Of a stretch of DNA of 64,000 nt, positions 23,891 through 34,462 are shown one piece after another (within the stretch, counting starts at the first letter, position 1; each line of letters begins with the position of its first letter). Under the pieces are notes generated by a model. That model made no database searches. It saw nothing but the letters and a program-made list of their open reading frames with translations, and had not been told where the DNA came from. The DNA comes from Silene latifolia (Eukaryota > Streptophyta > Magnoliopsida > Caryophyllales > Caryophyllaceae), in contig NC_133526.1 in the NCBI RefSeq assembly GCF_048544455.1, positions 12,954,889 through 13,018,888 of the forward strand. Reading direction: 5' to 3'. The position numbers and the translations under genes were made by a program.

Positions 23891-24562
23891 AAATAGGCAC
23901 TTTCAACAACTTATGACCAAGTTTAAGAATATTAGCTTCGTGTTTTACAAATCAAGATCTAACTTTCACAAAACACGCTCTATGATTCACAAAATAAACT
24001 TCAAGATTCACCAAATAAATAACCAGTTTCACAAAAGTAAGATATTCCAAACACACCTGGAACTGCATTTATTATTCCGGCATCTTGGTCACTGATGATG
24101 TAATTGGGTTCTTTGCCACCCATTGCTTTCAGGAACTGCAGAAATGCCCAAATAAACAAGTCATCGTCTTCATGATCTAAAAGCACGCATCCAAATGTTA
24201 TTGAATTTTTGTGATTGTCAATGCCAGTGAAAGGTGCAAATTTCATATTATATTTGTTCGTTCCATAGGTTGGATCGAATGAAATAGCATCACCAAACAA
24301 TGCGTAACATCTGATGGAATCCGCATTTGTCCAAAAAATTCTTGTCAAGGCACTCAAACATCTCTTTTTATATGAAAATACCAACCCTTTTGTTTCTCGG
24401 AGGGTTTCTAAACGAGAGATGAACATATGTCCATCCTTGCCACTAAGTAGACATTTTACTTCCCTTCGGAAATTCTTGAACAGCGTAAAGGTAGATCCAA
24501 CATTTTCGAAACCCTATGCTTGTTCCTTGCATAATTTGTATGTTAAACTAGCCCCGACATTC

Positions 24563-24847
24563 AAAAAAAAAGTATTAGTTTAAGAGGATTTACCAATCTT
24601 AGTCCAGTCTATGAGAAACTTCTGAATTATTAGGTGAAATATGCTGACTAGCATTTTGCAAGCCATTTTTTTTCATGATAGTTATTTAGTCCTGTTTTCC
24701 ATCTTTTCAGTTTACAACTCGCGTCACACTTTACTCTTTGATTGGAAACACTGCTAGAACTTTGTTTCAGGCCTACTTTAGTCATGTATAGCTCGTGGTT
24801 CAATGGTGCGTGATAACTAGAGTTGGCATAATTGTTTGATAATATAG
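24563..24847 (+). repeat. 287-bp direct repeat, right copy
   Basis: Partner of 17084-17370. FAR1-A coding sequence stops within a few bases of its left edge. Confidence 0.9.
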
Positions 24848-25137
24848 TCATTTATTTATGGGCATCTATTGTTCTACGCAGAGTCAAAGAATGACCAGTG
24901 ATCTAAGAGAGAACTCTTTTTGATTAGTTTGCCATCGTTTTTTTGGTGAATGTCTTCTACTGTGCTTATATGTCTCACATCTACAAACCATAATTTGCTT
25001 TCTGACTTCTTTGTTGGCTTTCTAATGTATTTTTGACCTGTTTGAGCCTGCTTGTTTTAAGTTGAGCATTTATTATGGTCATATCTGTAAATGAATGCTT
25101 TCGATGTCTCAGCTCAAATGTTGGTTGTTGCATACAT
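24848..25137. other. non-coding flank of the ATP synthase fragment
   Basis: I see no coding region. The text reads like intron or leader sequence leading to CTCAGCTCAAATG near 25,110, just before the ATP synthase beta match. Confidence 0.3.
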
Positions 25138-25270
25138 AGGTTGTCGATCTTTTGGGCCATACAAAAGAGGAGGAAATATCGCTGTTTTTTGAGGGGCTGG
25201 CTTTGACAAGACTGTGCTTATTATGGAGCTGATCAACAATGTTGCCAAAGCTAACACGTCAGAGGAGTAG
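25138..25270 (+). pseudogene. ATP synthase subunit beta fragment
   Basis: After VVDLL and a one-base frame change the text reads YKRGGNIAVF, then a stop, then [20 protein letters not shown]. This is the nucleotide-binding (Walker A) segment of the F1 beta subunit, which normally reads [21 protein letters not shown]. The P-loop is damaged (stop in place of the first Gly, Gly-Lys-Thr context changed) and the match ends at a TAG near 25,268. It covers about 45 residues of a protein of roughly 500 or more residues. It is most likely a copy of the nuclear gene for the mitochondrial enzyme or an organelle-derived scrap. It cannot function. Confidence 0.75.
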
Positions 25271-25890
25271 TTTAATTCTGCAACTTGGGTGTTTGATTGC
25301 TTGAAATAAAGCAACTGGATGGGCTTTTACATGAACTTGTTCACTTTCTGATGTTCATAGAGATGAGCTTTGCAAGACAATCCTATTCCATATATTCAAA
25401 CAGAATCTTTCTTTTTTAAGAGCTATCAGAGTGAAGTCAAATTCCAGCATCATTATCTCCTGAAAATAGTTTTTTTTTTTTTTTTGACAAGCTAAAAAAA
25501 AAATAGGTGTCCTTGTTTGCAGTATTTTGTGGATAACAAATAGGTGTATCTATTGTGTAGAAGTATAAGCTTTAATTAGTCTGGGTACTCAACTACTCAT
25601 GACCTCAGTTTGGATGTCGTACATCATTAAGATTGCCTGTTCTTTTGAACTGAAACCTCAGTTAAAGACATGAAAGAAAGAAATGAAGGAAAGAAAACTG
25701 AAAAATTGAACAATATACTGGAATTTACCTTCAATTTTCAGTTATACGATAAATTCAACCTTTGTTTTATCCTTTTTAAAAAAAAAAAAAACATTTATTT
25801 AATTTCTTTCTCGCATATACAATTTCTCACTGTGAGTCATGTTAGCCGAACTTACTTTCTTGAGGGACTAAGGCTATGCTCAATATTGCA
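25271..25890. other. intergenic, AT-rich
   Basis: No gene is supported. T-run near 25,470-25,484, A-runs near 25,495 and 25,780. Bases 25891-25899 (TTATAATAA) are the left target duplication of MULE-3. Confidence 0.35.
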
Positions 25891-26345
25891 TTATAATAAG
25901 GCCAATTTTCATATTACTACCTAATATAGTCAGAAATTTGTATTTTACTACCATATATACTTAATTATTTGACTTACTACCCACAAAGTTGCAATTAGCC
26001 TAATTATACTACCTCCTTGCCGGAATTTGGGAGTAGTACTAAAAAATTTGCCTGAGTCAGCCATATCCCCCCTCCCTTTTATTTCAAAATTTAGTTTATA
26101 CCCAATCTACCCTTTCTTAATCAACTTCTCTTCTCTTATTATCAATCCCTTTCTTTCTCATTCATCTCTTTCATTTCATCTCCTTCATTTCATTTTCCAT
26201 TAATCTGGGTAATTTGAGCTTTCTCTCTCCTTCACATTTACATTCTCTCTTCTCAATCCTACCTATTCTGTTTTTCTCTTCTCTTAATCATTCCGCCCTT
26301 TTGACATTTTTTTTCTCTGATTATTTTTGTTGTAGATCTCGAACT

Positions 26346-26723
26346 ATGTCTTCAAGAATCTCACAAGGCTCAAGTCCAATCACCTGTTACTGTGGAAAGT
26401 CCCTTGCTTTAGTGAAGTTATGGACCTCTACGAATCCAGGGAGAAGGTTCTTAGCATGTAATGACTATGACCATTCAACTGGTAGGCGGGGTTGTGCATA
26501 TTTCAAGTGGTATGAAGGTGGACAAATAGCTTGGCAAAGAGAGGTCATCAATGACCTGCTGGTGGACAATAAAAATCTAACAGCAAAATTAGCAGTAAAA
26601 GAGGAAGAAATGAAGAAACATGTAGTTGGGTCAAAATCAAAAACATGTGACTCTATTGTAAAGGCTATGTTTGTGGTTGTATTGGCTATGTTTGTTGTTT
26701 GTACCTTGCTTTTAGTTAGTTAG
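26346..26723 (+). CDS. GRF zinc finger / coiled coil / C-terminal membrane-helix protein of MULE-3
   Basis: This is an intact 125-residue frame. I start it at ATG 26346 because it follows a leader with an acceptor-like TTGTAG, and the frame upstream is hydrophobic low-complexity text with no domain. Residues 12-55 form a GRF-type zinc finger: CYCGKSLALVKLW, GRRFLACNDYD, then GCAYFKWYEGG. Residues 56-95 are helical and charged (DLLVDNKNLTAKLAVKEEEM). Residues 104-125 form one hydrophobic segment (VKAMFVVVLAMFVVCTLLLV), a tail anchor with nothing after it. In topoisomerase 3, NEIL3 and APE2 proteins the GRF finger binds single-stranded DNA; the role on a tail-anchored mobile-element protein is unknown. 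It converges on the transposase, with about 280 bases between stop codons. Confidence 0.78.
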   Translation: MSSRISQGSSPITCYCGKSLALVKLWTSTNPGRRFLACNDYDHSTGRRGCAYFKWYEGGQIAWQREVINDLLVDNKNLTAKLAVKEEEMKKHVVGSKSKTCDSIVKAMFVVVLAMFVVCTLLLVS

Positions 26724-27006
26724 TAATGGTTTAATGTATGGATGATGAGTTCATGTATGAAATTGTTATGAATGCAAATGAAGTATTGGCGTTGTCTGAA
26801 AATGTCATCACCATTTCAATTTCATAGAATAGCCAAAGAGTACTTATCGTTCAATCACAATTTCCAAAATAGCCAAATATAAATGGCTGAGTTTACATGT
26901 TTTCATCACAAAATAGCTAAAAGTAATGTTTCTACTACTAGTACAACTTAGCTTTAAGCAAACAAAAGCATAATGCTTGACCTAAAGCTAATGTTTCCAT
27001 ACTTCT

Positions 27007-30000
27007 TCAATCAGCCTCACTTTGTTGTGTTTGAGGAGCACTGCTGCATGATGCTTGACTTGGTTGTTGAGTTAGTCCTTGTGCTTGAGCTGCCTGTCTT
27101 CTCTCCCTCTTCTCCCTGGCTATTAATGCCCATGCTGAGTTTGACTTTGGCCTCCCCCCTTTATCTTTTTCTTGTATAGGAGCAAGAGGATTCTTGCAAG
27201 TGCTTCTATTGTGTCCCAAGTGTCCACATTTACCACACTTGTTAGGTCTCTTAATTCTCTTGACATAATTCCTCTTCTTCCCCTTCCCTTCATCTGGTTC
27301 TTTTCTCCTTTTCTTTTGAGAAGGTCTTCCAGGGAGTTTTCTAAATGATATGGTGGTGGATCTGGCTGTGGGTTTTTTGTTTTGTCCCACTGTTTTAGTC
27401 CTGTCATAGGGCTAATAATGGGCTCATATTCCAACTGATAAACAGCCTTTGAGTACATAGCATCCACATACTTATGAGGGTCTCCTCTCTGCTTCGGTAT
27501 GCAAGCATAAGCATGAACACAAGGTATCCCTGTTAACTGCCAATGATGACAAGAGCATGTCCTATCCTTTAAATTAACATCTTGTCTATCTGACATATAC
27601 TCCACCTCCCATTTATCCACAATTACACCAAAACACCTACAATACCTAGATTGATCATTAGCCCATTTGAAGTATTTGTACACAAATGGCATATTGACCT
27701 CCTTATATTTGATGATTCTTTCCCTCTTCTCACAATTTCTCATCATGATGTACCTTCTGATCCATTCCATCTGGGTGAGTATTGGTTTATCCCTTGCCTT
27801 TTTTAAAACAGAATTGAAGGTCTCACACATGTTGTTTAACAACATATCAGACTTGGCAGTGTATGTGAAAGCATGCCTTGACCAGCTTTGAGGTGGTATA
27901 GCAGATAGGTAAGCATGTGCCTCAGGGTTTAAAGCCTTGATTGTCTCTAAATGTGACAGAAACTCATTCTAAACAAGATAGAATAACTCATCAGAATCAT
28001 ATATGCTATTTCTCTCACAAAAAAAAAAGTAAGAGAAGAAACCACAAACCCTATTTCTTGCCTTGGCTGCCTCCCAGAAGCTCTCCTTAAATGCCATGCC
28101 TGTGAAATGCAATTTGAAGTTTGCCCATATATGTCGTACACAGAACCTGATGTCTGCTTTAGGTGTGACAGTAGAGAATGCTTCCATTAGACCCTGTGCA
28201 ATGATAAATTAATGTGAGCAAAATCATGTGCAAATGTATGCATATCAAATTGGAGAAAATTCAAGGTGAAAAAATTGCACCTTTTGCCTGTCAAACATGA
28301 AGGTGAGCCCCTCCCCTTCTTCATTGCTCCTTCCCACATCATTTAATAACAATACCAAAAATCATCTCCATGTTTCTGTGTTCTCCACCTCTACCACAGC
28401 CCATGCTATAGGGAAGATATTGTTATTACCATCTTTACCCACAGCTACCAAACACATGCCAGGATATGGCCCCTTCAAGTGACACCCATCCACCCCAATT
28501 ATTGGCCTGCAACCTCTCACAAACCCTTGTTTACATGCCTCTAAACAGATATACATCCTCTGAAAAGTAGGGATAGGCCTGTGCACTGTTTCACAAAGCA
28601 CATATGTGCTTGAACCAGGATTGTATTTCACAAGAACCTGAGCATAATCATAAACTCTCTTGTATTCATCTGAACCATTACCATAAATTAATAATTTAGC
28701 ACTAGCCCTAGCCCTCCATAGTTTGCTATAGCCTACTTCAACTAACAGATCTTCCATGAAGGTCTAATTCTCCAGTCCTCCAAATACTTATTAGCCAGAA
28801 ACTCTGAAGTTACTTGCCTTGTATATGTACTAAAAGCACAGCTATGTTCCAATTCCATCCTTTTTATCTGAATGGCATCCCCTGATTGAGTGATAGCAGC
28901 ATAAACTTTGAACAAACACTTTTTAGGGTTATTACAAGTGCAAGCTTTCACTTTTGACCTAACAGTGTCCCAGCCACAGTCACACTTGTTCACACAATAA
29001 ACTGTAAGTTTCTTTCTACCATTATATAAGTAGAAGAAATCATATCCATTTTCAATAGCATGTTGCTTTAATGCTAACCTCAGATCCACAACAGTTGGAA
29101 ATTTCAACCCCAATTTCAGAACTATTTTCTTCTTTAAATCAACTTCAGGATTAAATACAGGGTTTGGATCTACTTCAGCTTCTACATCAGAACTTTGTAA
29201 ACTCCTCAATTCTTCTGAATCACCATCACTTTCATTCTCTAACCTAACAACCAAGTTATCTACTCCAACTAACCCAGTAGTTTCAGAACTATTATCTACT
29301 GCATTAATTGGAACTTCAGACTCTGAATCAACCTCATTTTCTAATTCAGAATCAGATCTGATTTCATTCAAGCTATCTCTTACTGACTCAAGTACTCCTC
29401 CTAAATTGAAGTCCTGGAACAATTCTTCACCCACAACCCTATCCTCTTCAGTCTCCTCAAAGTGCTCTTCAAAATCACTTGTATCTGAACTTGAGGAGAA
29501 GTCCTCAGCTACTTCCTCACTCTCTTCAACAGTCACTGTCTGAGGCCTTCTTCTAACAGTCAACTTACTCAACCTTTCAGATGTGCTCACATGAGTAGTT
29601 TCTGGAAAACTTGTTTGAAGTGGTGTGATTTCTGAAGAGGAAAACTGTAGGGACTTGCTCACATGAGTGCTTTGTGAATTTTTGGGAGGGAGGGTACTTT
29701 GTGAATTTTTGGGAGGGATGTGTCCTCTAGGGCTTCTTCTTAATGGGGTAGAGGATTTATTATTGTTGCTTCTTTGTTTTTTAGAAGTACTGGGGACCAC
29801 ATCATCACTTAAAAACTGCCTCAGCATTAGATTCTTTGTCCTTGGGGACACTGGGCTCACATTTATAGGGGTTGAGACTGTTTGGTCAGGTAGCTTTATC
29901 ACCCACACACTGACAATATTAAAAGCATCTTTACTTTCCAGCATCAATGGTATATCACTCTCACTTACCAACTTCCTTCTCCCATTATTCAAGCTCATTC

Positions 30001-30163
30001 CTCTTAACCTATACCAAACCTCATATCTATTTGTTCCCACAATTTTCCTCGCCTTCTCCATTATCTCAACAAAGTTAATACCACTCAGACCAGGATCTAT
30101 CAACAACCCCCCACCCACATATATATTCAGTCTTCCCCTTTTTATATACGAAACTACCACCAT
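27007..30163 (-). pseudogene. MULE-3 transposase (MuDR type), lightly damaged
   Basis: Leftward from 30163 the N-terminal PB1-like region comes first (MVVVSYIKRGRLNIYVGGGL, YEVWYRLRGM). A long Ser/Glu-rich linker follows. The MuDR-type DNA-binding region (LKLGLKFPTVVDLRLALKQH, then CDCGWDTVRSKVKAC and CLFKVYA) is next. The catalytic domain (IGVDGCHLKGPYPGMCLVAV, IFPIAWAVVEVE, FMFDRQK, then RFCVRHIWANFK) and SWIM finger (CSCHHWQLTGIPCVHAYACI) come after it. A zinc knuckle (CGKCGHLGHNRSTC) and a basic tail end it. Introns fit near 28,187-28,277 and 27,968-28,060. Lesions I can see are a frame change at 28,742-28,757, a TGA where Trp is usual (near 28,362), and a frame change near 27,370. This is the least decayed transposase in the window. 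Confidence 0.88.
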
Positions 30164-30711
30164 GGTAATACCTCATAGCTAATGTCATCCTACAATGAAC
30201 ATATTCGACAATAAACAAATAAGCATGGTAAAACCCCAATTTTCCAGTTCAAATTACCAGCAAAATCCCCCAAATTTTACAGAAATAGGCAATTAAATTA
30301 GGGTATTAAATTAAGAAATGCGAAAAAACAAATACATTAACAAATAGAAGAGACTTACTTGAATCAAAGGCGGAATGTAGATAAGCAGCTCAACAATGGC
30401 GTCTGATAGATAGAGAATTTTGATGGAGATGGTAAAAATTTGGGAATAAATGTGGTAATTGGAAGTTAAAGGGTTAAGTGACTGATTGTTAGGGGGATAT
30501 TATTAGAGGAGGGTATAATAGTCATTAAACATTTGGGGAGTATGCTCAGGTGATGAAAAAGTCACTTAATCTCATTTTCCGTCAAACAAGTAGTACAATG
30601 AATGTATTCTGACTATATTAGATAGTAACTTGTACAATTAGTTATATTAGGTAGTAATTTAGAAAATTTAAGTTTTATTAGGTAGTAATTTGCCATTTAT
30701 CCTTATAATAA

Positions 30712-31055
30712 TGAGCTAAAAATGAACTCTAATATAGCTCAAGCTTTAGCTATCAATGTGTGTGACTTTTAGCTTACACTAGCCTTGGCAGTTTTACCGG
30801 AGACCCATAATCATGTGCACAATTACCCTTAATACGGATCGGCAGTTGGTTTCATGAATTGTGAACCGAAAACTCTGGTTTTTGATAAAGTTTGAATCTT
30901 GTTTGAGTTTGTGCTTTCGTTATGTAATTGATTTGTTGGTCGGTTGGGGAATGCTCAGTTCAGTTTGTTATCAAATCATACAGTTCTGACTTCTGAGCTT
31001 TAGTTTTAATTTTAATTTTTCTTCTTAATACTAATTTATGGAATAGTTATGAATG
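30712..31055. other. flank of MULE-3 and of the CNX1 relic
   Basis: AT-rich and probably intron-like. No coding signal before the CNX1-like exon at about 31,060. Confidence 0.3.
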
Positions 31056-31180
31056 TTGTAGTTTCCAATGAATCCGGGGGAGCCTTTGACGTTTGCTGAT
31101 ATGAATGTTGAACCGTCCCAGAATATGGAAGTTTCTAACATGTTAGCTTTTGGATGGCCCGGTAACCCAGTAAGTTGTTT

Positions 31181-31920
31181 AGTCGCTTTACCTACTCGCT
31201 ACATACTTCCGCTCGTTCCATGGATATCCGCACAATATATAGAAAAAAAGGTTGCTGGTTGTTACTTAAATCACAAAATGCATATAAGTAAGGGTGCTTG
31301 TGCTTGTGCGATTGGATGCCCAAGATGGGTAAGCAAGGACTCTACCTAGTTAAGAGAACAAAAGACAAAGAAGCGAGGTGGAGAAATTGGAAGAACTCGT
31401 CAGGCTCATGACCTGAAGACTGTGGGTTCGAGTCCCTCCCTCGCCAAGAAGGGGGGGGGTCGATTTAGGCTCCTTCCCTTCCACTGCATAGCTGCGCTAG
31501 CAGGTACTACGAGCCCTCTGCCCCACGCGCAACTTCTCAAAAGGCATAAGAGAAGTGAAACCGAAAAAGTCCTCAGAAAAGCTGCATTGAGCCGCCGATA
31601 GCACAGCCGAGACGACGACGGGTTCTCTGCCACCTTCCTCTAAGTTACGAGGAAGTGAAGCTCGCTCGATTTAAAAAATTACGGGAGAGGAAGGCTAACT
31701 AAGACCTATAAGGGGCATTTTTGAGCTTAGTAGGTATACCAATCCTGAAATCTTAAATAGTAGAACTAAGGATTCAATTTCTTTAATAATCTAACTTCAC
31801 AAAGTTATATAACAAGAAAGAAAAGTCTTCTACCACCGGAAGTATGTAGCGAGTAGGTTGTTAGCGCGGACGGGCCCCGGCTAGCTAGTGGACTGACTGC
31901 AAGGACTGGACTGACTGGAT
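31181..31920. other. organelle-like DNA insertion in the CNX1 exon (probable NUMT)
   Basis: The base composition changes sharply to a GC-balanced text containing a tRNA-Met(CAU)-like sequence and phrases such as GAGCCGCCGATAGCACAGCC, which resemble plant mitochondrial intergenic DNA. Its edges carry the same phrase in opposite orientations (ACCTACTCGCTACATACTTC near 31,190 and its reverse complement near 31,847). A mitochondrial origin is an inference from memory of style, not from an alignment. Confidence 0.55.
31373..31445 (+). tRNA. tRNA-Met (CAU)-like sequence, organellar type, probably inactive
   Basis: The 73 bases fold as a cloverleaf. Acceptor GCGAGG pairs with CCTCGC, D stem GAG with CTC, and anticodon stem TCAGG with CCTGA around CTCATGA (anticodon CAT). 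The T loop is TTCGAGT with one mismatch in the T stem. It resembles plant organellar initiator or elongator tRNA-Met. Lying in a nuclear insertion, it is unlikely to be expressed. Confidence 0.6.
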
Positions 31921-31985
31921 GCACTTTCGATCTCTTTGTGGTGCCAGTTATTTGCTGCCTTTCTAGATGAATAAACCCTGATCTG

Positions 31986-33712
31986 ATTAGGTATAAAATG
32001 TTTGTAATATTGTTTATTGTGGGAAAATATTGGCAAAAATAACCATTGTTTGACCAAAAAAGTTAAAGAAATAATATTTTCTAGAAAGGCATAACTAAGT
32101 TCAATTTTACTTTATCTCATTTCATGGCTCTTTGGTCGTTTTAGATATTCCTCTTGTATATTGTTATATCTGATTTACACCACTCTGGTATATTGTTATA
32201 TCTCCCTTCATTGTGTAGTATAGGCCTATTCTTAACGAGTTATTTCATTTAATGTTTCTACACTGCACTCTAGGTGGTGGTTGATGATAACAAATCACTA
32301 ACATCGTTGCTCGAGCTGTGATCTTTAAGATTCATATTATGAGCCGTGTGTTTCTCATTTTTCAAACCAAAGCCAAGAAGACATCTTGGAAACTCGAGTC
32401 ATCGTATCCCCTTAACGTATCAAAAAGCTTAACTGTGCTTCTGCATATTCATATTAAATCAAGCGGTCGTTACACACTGAGGTGTTGTTCCTTGTCGTGG
32501 CATATGCATATCTAATTAAACTGTGCTTTGTTTGGTTCATTTGTATATATGTTTCCTGGAAGTAGTTTCTCTTAGGGATTAGTGTTTTTTTTTTTGAATT
32601 TGTTAGGTGCTGATGTCGCCGTTTACAGCTTGGAGTCGAGTTATGGAAGTTGGCTTCCTGCAAAGAGGGGCGACATGCTGCTCTTTGAATCTGCAAAATG
32701 GCAGGTACTGGCCAGTTCATCCTCTTCATATGTCCTAAACACCATATTCTTACCATAAACCACAAGAATAGGCCTTAATTTCAACCCCTTATCCCTCACT
32801 CCTTTAATTTGGCTTTTATCAGTAATAGACGGCCAACCATTCTCGTTTGTTTCAACTAATTATTATTGGAAATTTCACACCTTCGGGAGTTTATTGAGGC
32901 TGTTAATCTAATACTTGTTGAACAAAACCTTCAGTTTAGGCCAAGATGATACTGTAATTGTTCCAAGGCTTAATCAACTTCTTGGTGTTCCTCCTCAAAA
33001 TAGTAGTCAGACTAATAATACTCACTGCAATTAGCTATTTAGCCCCTTTTTTCCAATTTTAATTTCTGGGTTATTTTTGGTTCGTTACTGTAGTCCGGCT
33101 GATTCTGTAATTGCTAAAAATGGTACAACTTGTGCAGATTATTACTTGGATTCATAGTCTCAATTTGGTATGCTTTTGTTTATCCTCCCTTCTCAGTTTT
33201 CAGTTTTTACTGAAGTTTCTGTTGGTGAGTTGGTTTCTTCTGTTGTTTTGCAATTAGGTACTTTGATATCATTGGCACCGCCAAAGCACAGGAACTGATT
33301 TCGTTGGATAATTAGGTACTGATTTTGTTTGATTAATTAGGGTTTTCATTTCACCTATTTATTATTGGCGCCGCCAAAGCAATGACACTGATTTCTACAA
33401 CTCTTTAAAAAACCCAAACTTGGGTTACTGTATTCAACATACTTCGTTTGAGTTCTGCGAGAATTAACTGTAGTTGATGGGCTGTCATCGACAATCTTTA
33501 AAAAACAAATGTCAGCAATTAAGGCATAAAGTGATGCCATCTTACCATTTTCGAATTCTTGATTGACTGGATATCGGAAAGACGTCCAGATTACCAAGAC
33601 TATGATACTTTTGTTGATTATTGGTTGCCGAAAGTAAGGTGTTATCATTCCAGTAATTAGGAAATTTATCAGACCTCGTTTACCTCGCAATTTGTTGGAG
33701 GTATTGAGGTAG
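31986..33712. other. region without a recognised gene
   Basis: An exon-like stretch at 32,606-32,703 lies between TTGTTAG and CAG|GTACTG. It reads GADVAVYSLESSYGSWLPAK followed by RGDMLLFESAKWQ in one frame. I cannot assign it to a family. Near 33,275-33,390 the phrase TTGGC(A/G)CCGCCAAAGCA is duplicated. The rest shows nothing. Confidence 0.35.
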
Positions 33713-33715
33713 TAG

Positions 33716-34010
33716 CACTACAAGAAATTAGCGCTCGGGCGACTACAATAGGTGACTGATTTCGGTCGCTAAAATGAAATTGGCGACTGAAATCAGTCGT
33801 CAAGTCTCAGTCGCAACGTCTAGTCGCCTTTATAGACACGGGCGACTGATTTCAGTCGCCAAATTTGGCGACCACACTTTTCGTCGCCAAGTAGGAAAAT
33901 TAGCGACTGATGGTAGTCGCTAAATTGGCGACTGATATCAGTAGCTAATGTCTGACACTCAGTAGCCAATTTTGGCGACCATTGCTTGTTCAGTCGCCAT
34001 TTTTGCATTA
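33716..34010. repeat. CACTA-1 left terminal and subterminal repeats
   Basis: About ten copies of GGCGACTG or its complement CAGTCGCC occur here. They are often paired head to head around AAAT or ATTT to make 20-base palindromes. In En/Spm-type elements such subterminal repeats bind the element-encoded DNA-binding protein. Confidence 0.88.
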
Positions 34011-34462
34011 AAAAAAAAGTGCCAGATCTGGAAATTAACATAAAAAGACGCCATTTTCGCCTGTTCAGCCATCACTGTTCTTCACATGAAATAACCACAA
34101 AAAAATTGATGAAGAAATGGTAGAAGTAAAAAAATCCACATGAATTCCACTACAAATTTCTATATTAAATTTCTGGAGAGAAATTACAAGGCCTCTCAAA
34201 CAAAAAATTAACAAATTAGTACAAAAGAAAACAATACAAATCAATACTAACATTAGCCTCGGAAATCTTCTCCTCCGATTATGAACCCACAGCAAAAATA
34301 TACGAAAATTAACTACTTCTTTGACACAAATTGCTTCGAATACCGCAGCAAAAGAGCAGATAATCGGCCAATGAAGACGTAAATTGATGATGATGAATTT
34401 CCGGCGAAGAACGAAGACAGCAGCAACAATATAAATTTAACATAAAAAACCAAATTTACATT
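34011..34462. other. CACTA-1 internal DNA, no gene
   Basis: AT-rich, with several short leftward open frames lacking domains. It ends at ACATT (34458-34462), the left target duplication of the inverted-LTR element. Confidence 0.4.

Larger units (their letters stand above)
17908..24557 (-). pseudogene. FAR1-related sequence-like transposase relic (FAR1-A), split by MULE-2
   Basis: The minus-strand exons are 24557-24057, 19306-18075 and 17952-17908, joined at GT-AG borders. The reading begins inside the protein (no FAR1 DNA-binding domain) with KNFRREVKCLLSGKDGHMF. It runs through the MULE catalytic region (AISFDPTYGTNKYNMKFAPF, IISDQDAGIINAV, then ARHRFCMWHIMKKV and TQRSESSNSFFKRF). After that come a SWIM finger (CACKLFERKGFLCNHIIWI) and a zinc knuckle (CAKCKCMSHHDKRNCP), and it ends in an acidic EEEEEVENEE tail. 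The intron 19307-24056 contains 110-bp repeats and the inserted MULE-2. Lesions are a TAG near 24,517, a TAA near 18,912 where related proteins have Gln, and the missing N-terminus. It could be a domesticated FRS gene fragment or an immobile FAR1-type transposon fragment. Confidence 0.85.
25900..30702. mobile_element. Mutator-like element MULE-3 (two-gene type)
   Basis: A perfect 9-bp duplication TTATAATAA (25891-25899 and 30703-30711) brackets 4,803 bp. The ends both begin GG and share TTACTACCTAATA-type subrepeats in inverted orientation, but the terminal repeats are much more divergent than those of MULE-1. Inside, an intact rightward GRF zinc-finger gene faces a leftward MuDR-type transposase with few lesions. 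The layout is the same as in MULE-1, but the sequence is clearly a different family. Confidence 0.88.
31060..31985 (+). pseudogene. CNX1 (molybdopterin molybdotransferase) exon relic, interrupted
   Basis: At 31,068-31,180 the frame reads MNPGEPLTFADMNVEPSQ, then NMEVSNMLAFGWPGNPVSCL. This matches the end of the MoeA-like E domain of plant CNX1 (PGKPLTFAEI and LPGNPVSCLV). The next expected segment appears at about 31,922-31,985 in the same orientation as FDLFVVPVICCLSR followed by a stop (family: CFN(L/I)FVVPTIR-L). About 740 bases of unrelated, organelle-like DNA separate the two halves. CNX1 inserts molybdenum into molybdopterin in the cytosol. No other CNX1 part is recognisable nearby, so this is a broken fragment rather than a gene. 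Confidence 0.65.

Noticed and set aside
31406-31633. 75-codon leftward frame in the organelle-like insert
   Set aside because: Antisense of tRNA-like and intergenic organelle-type DNA.
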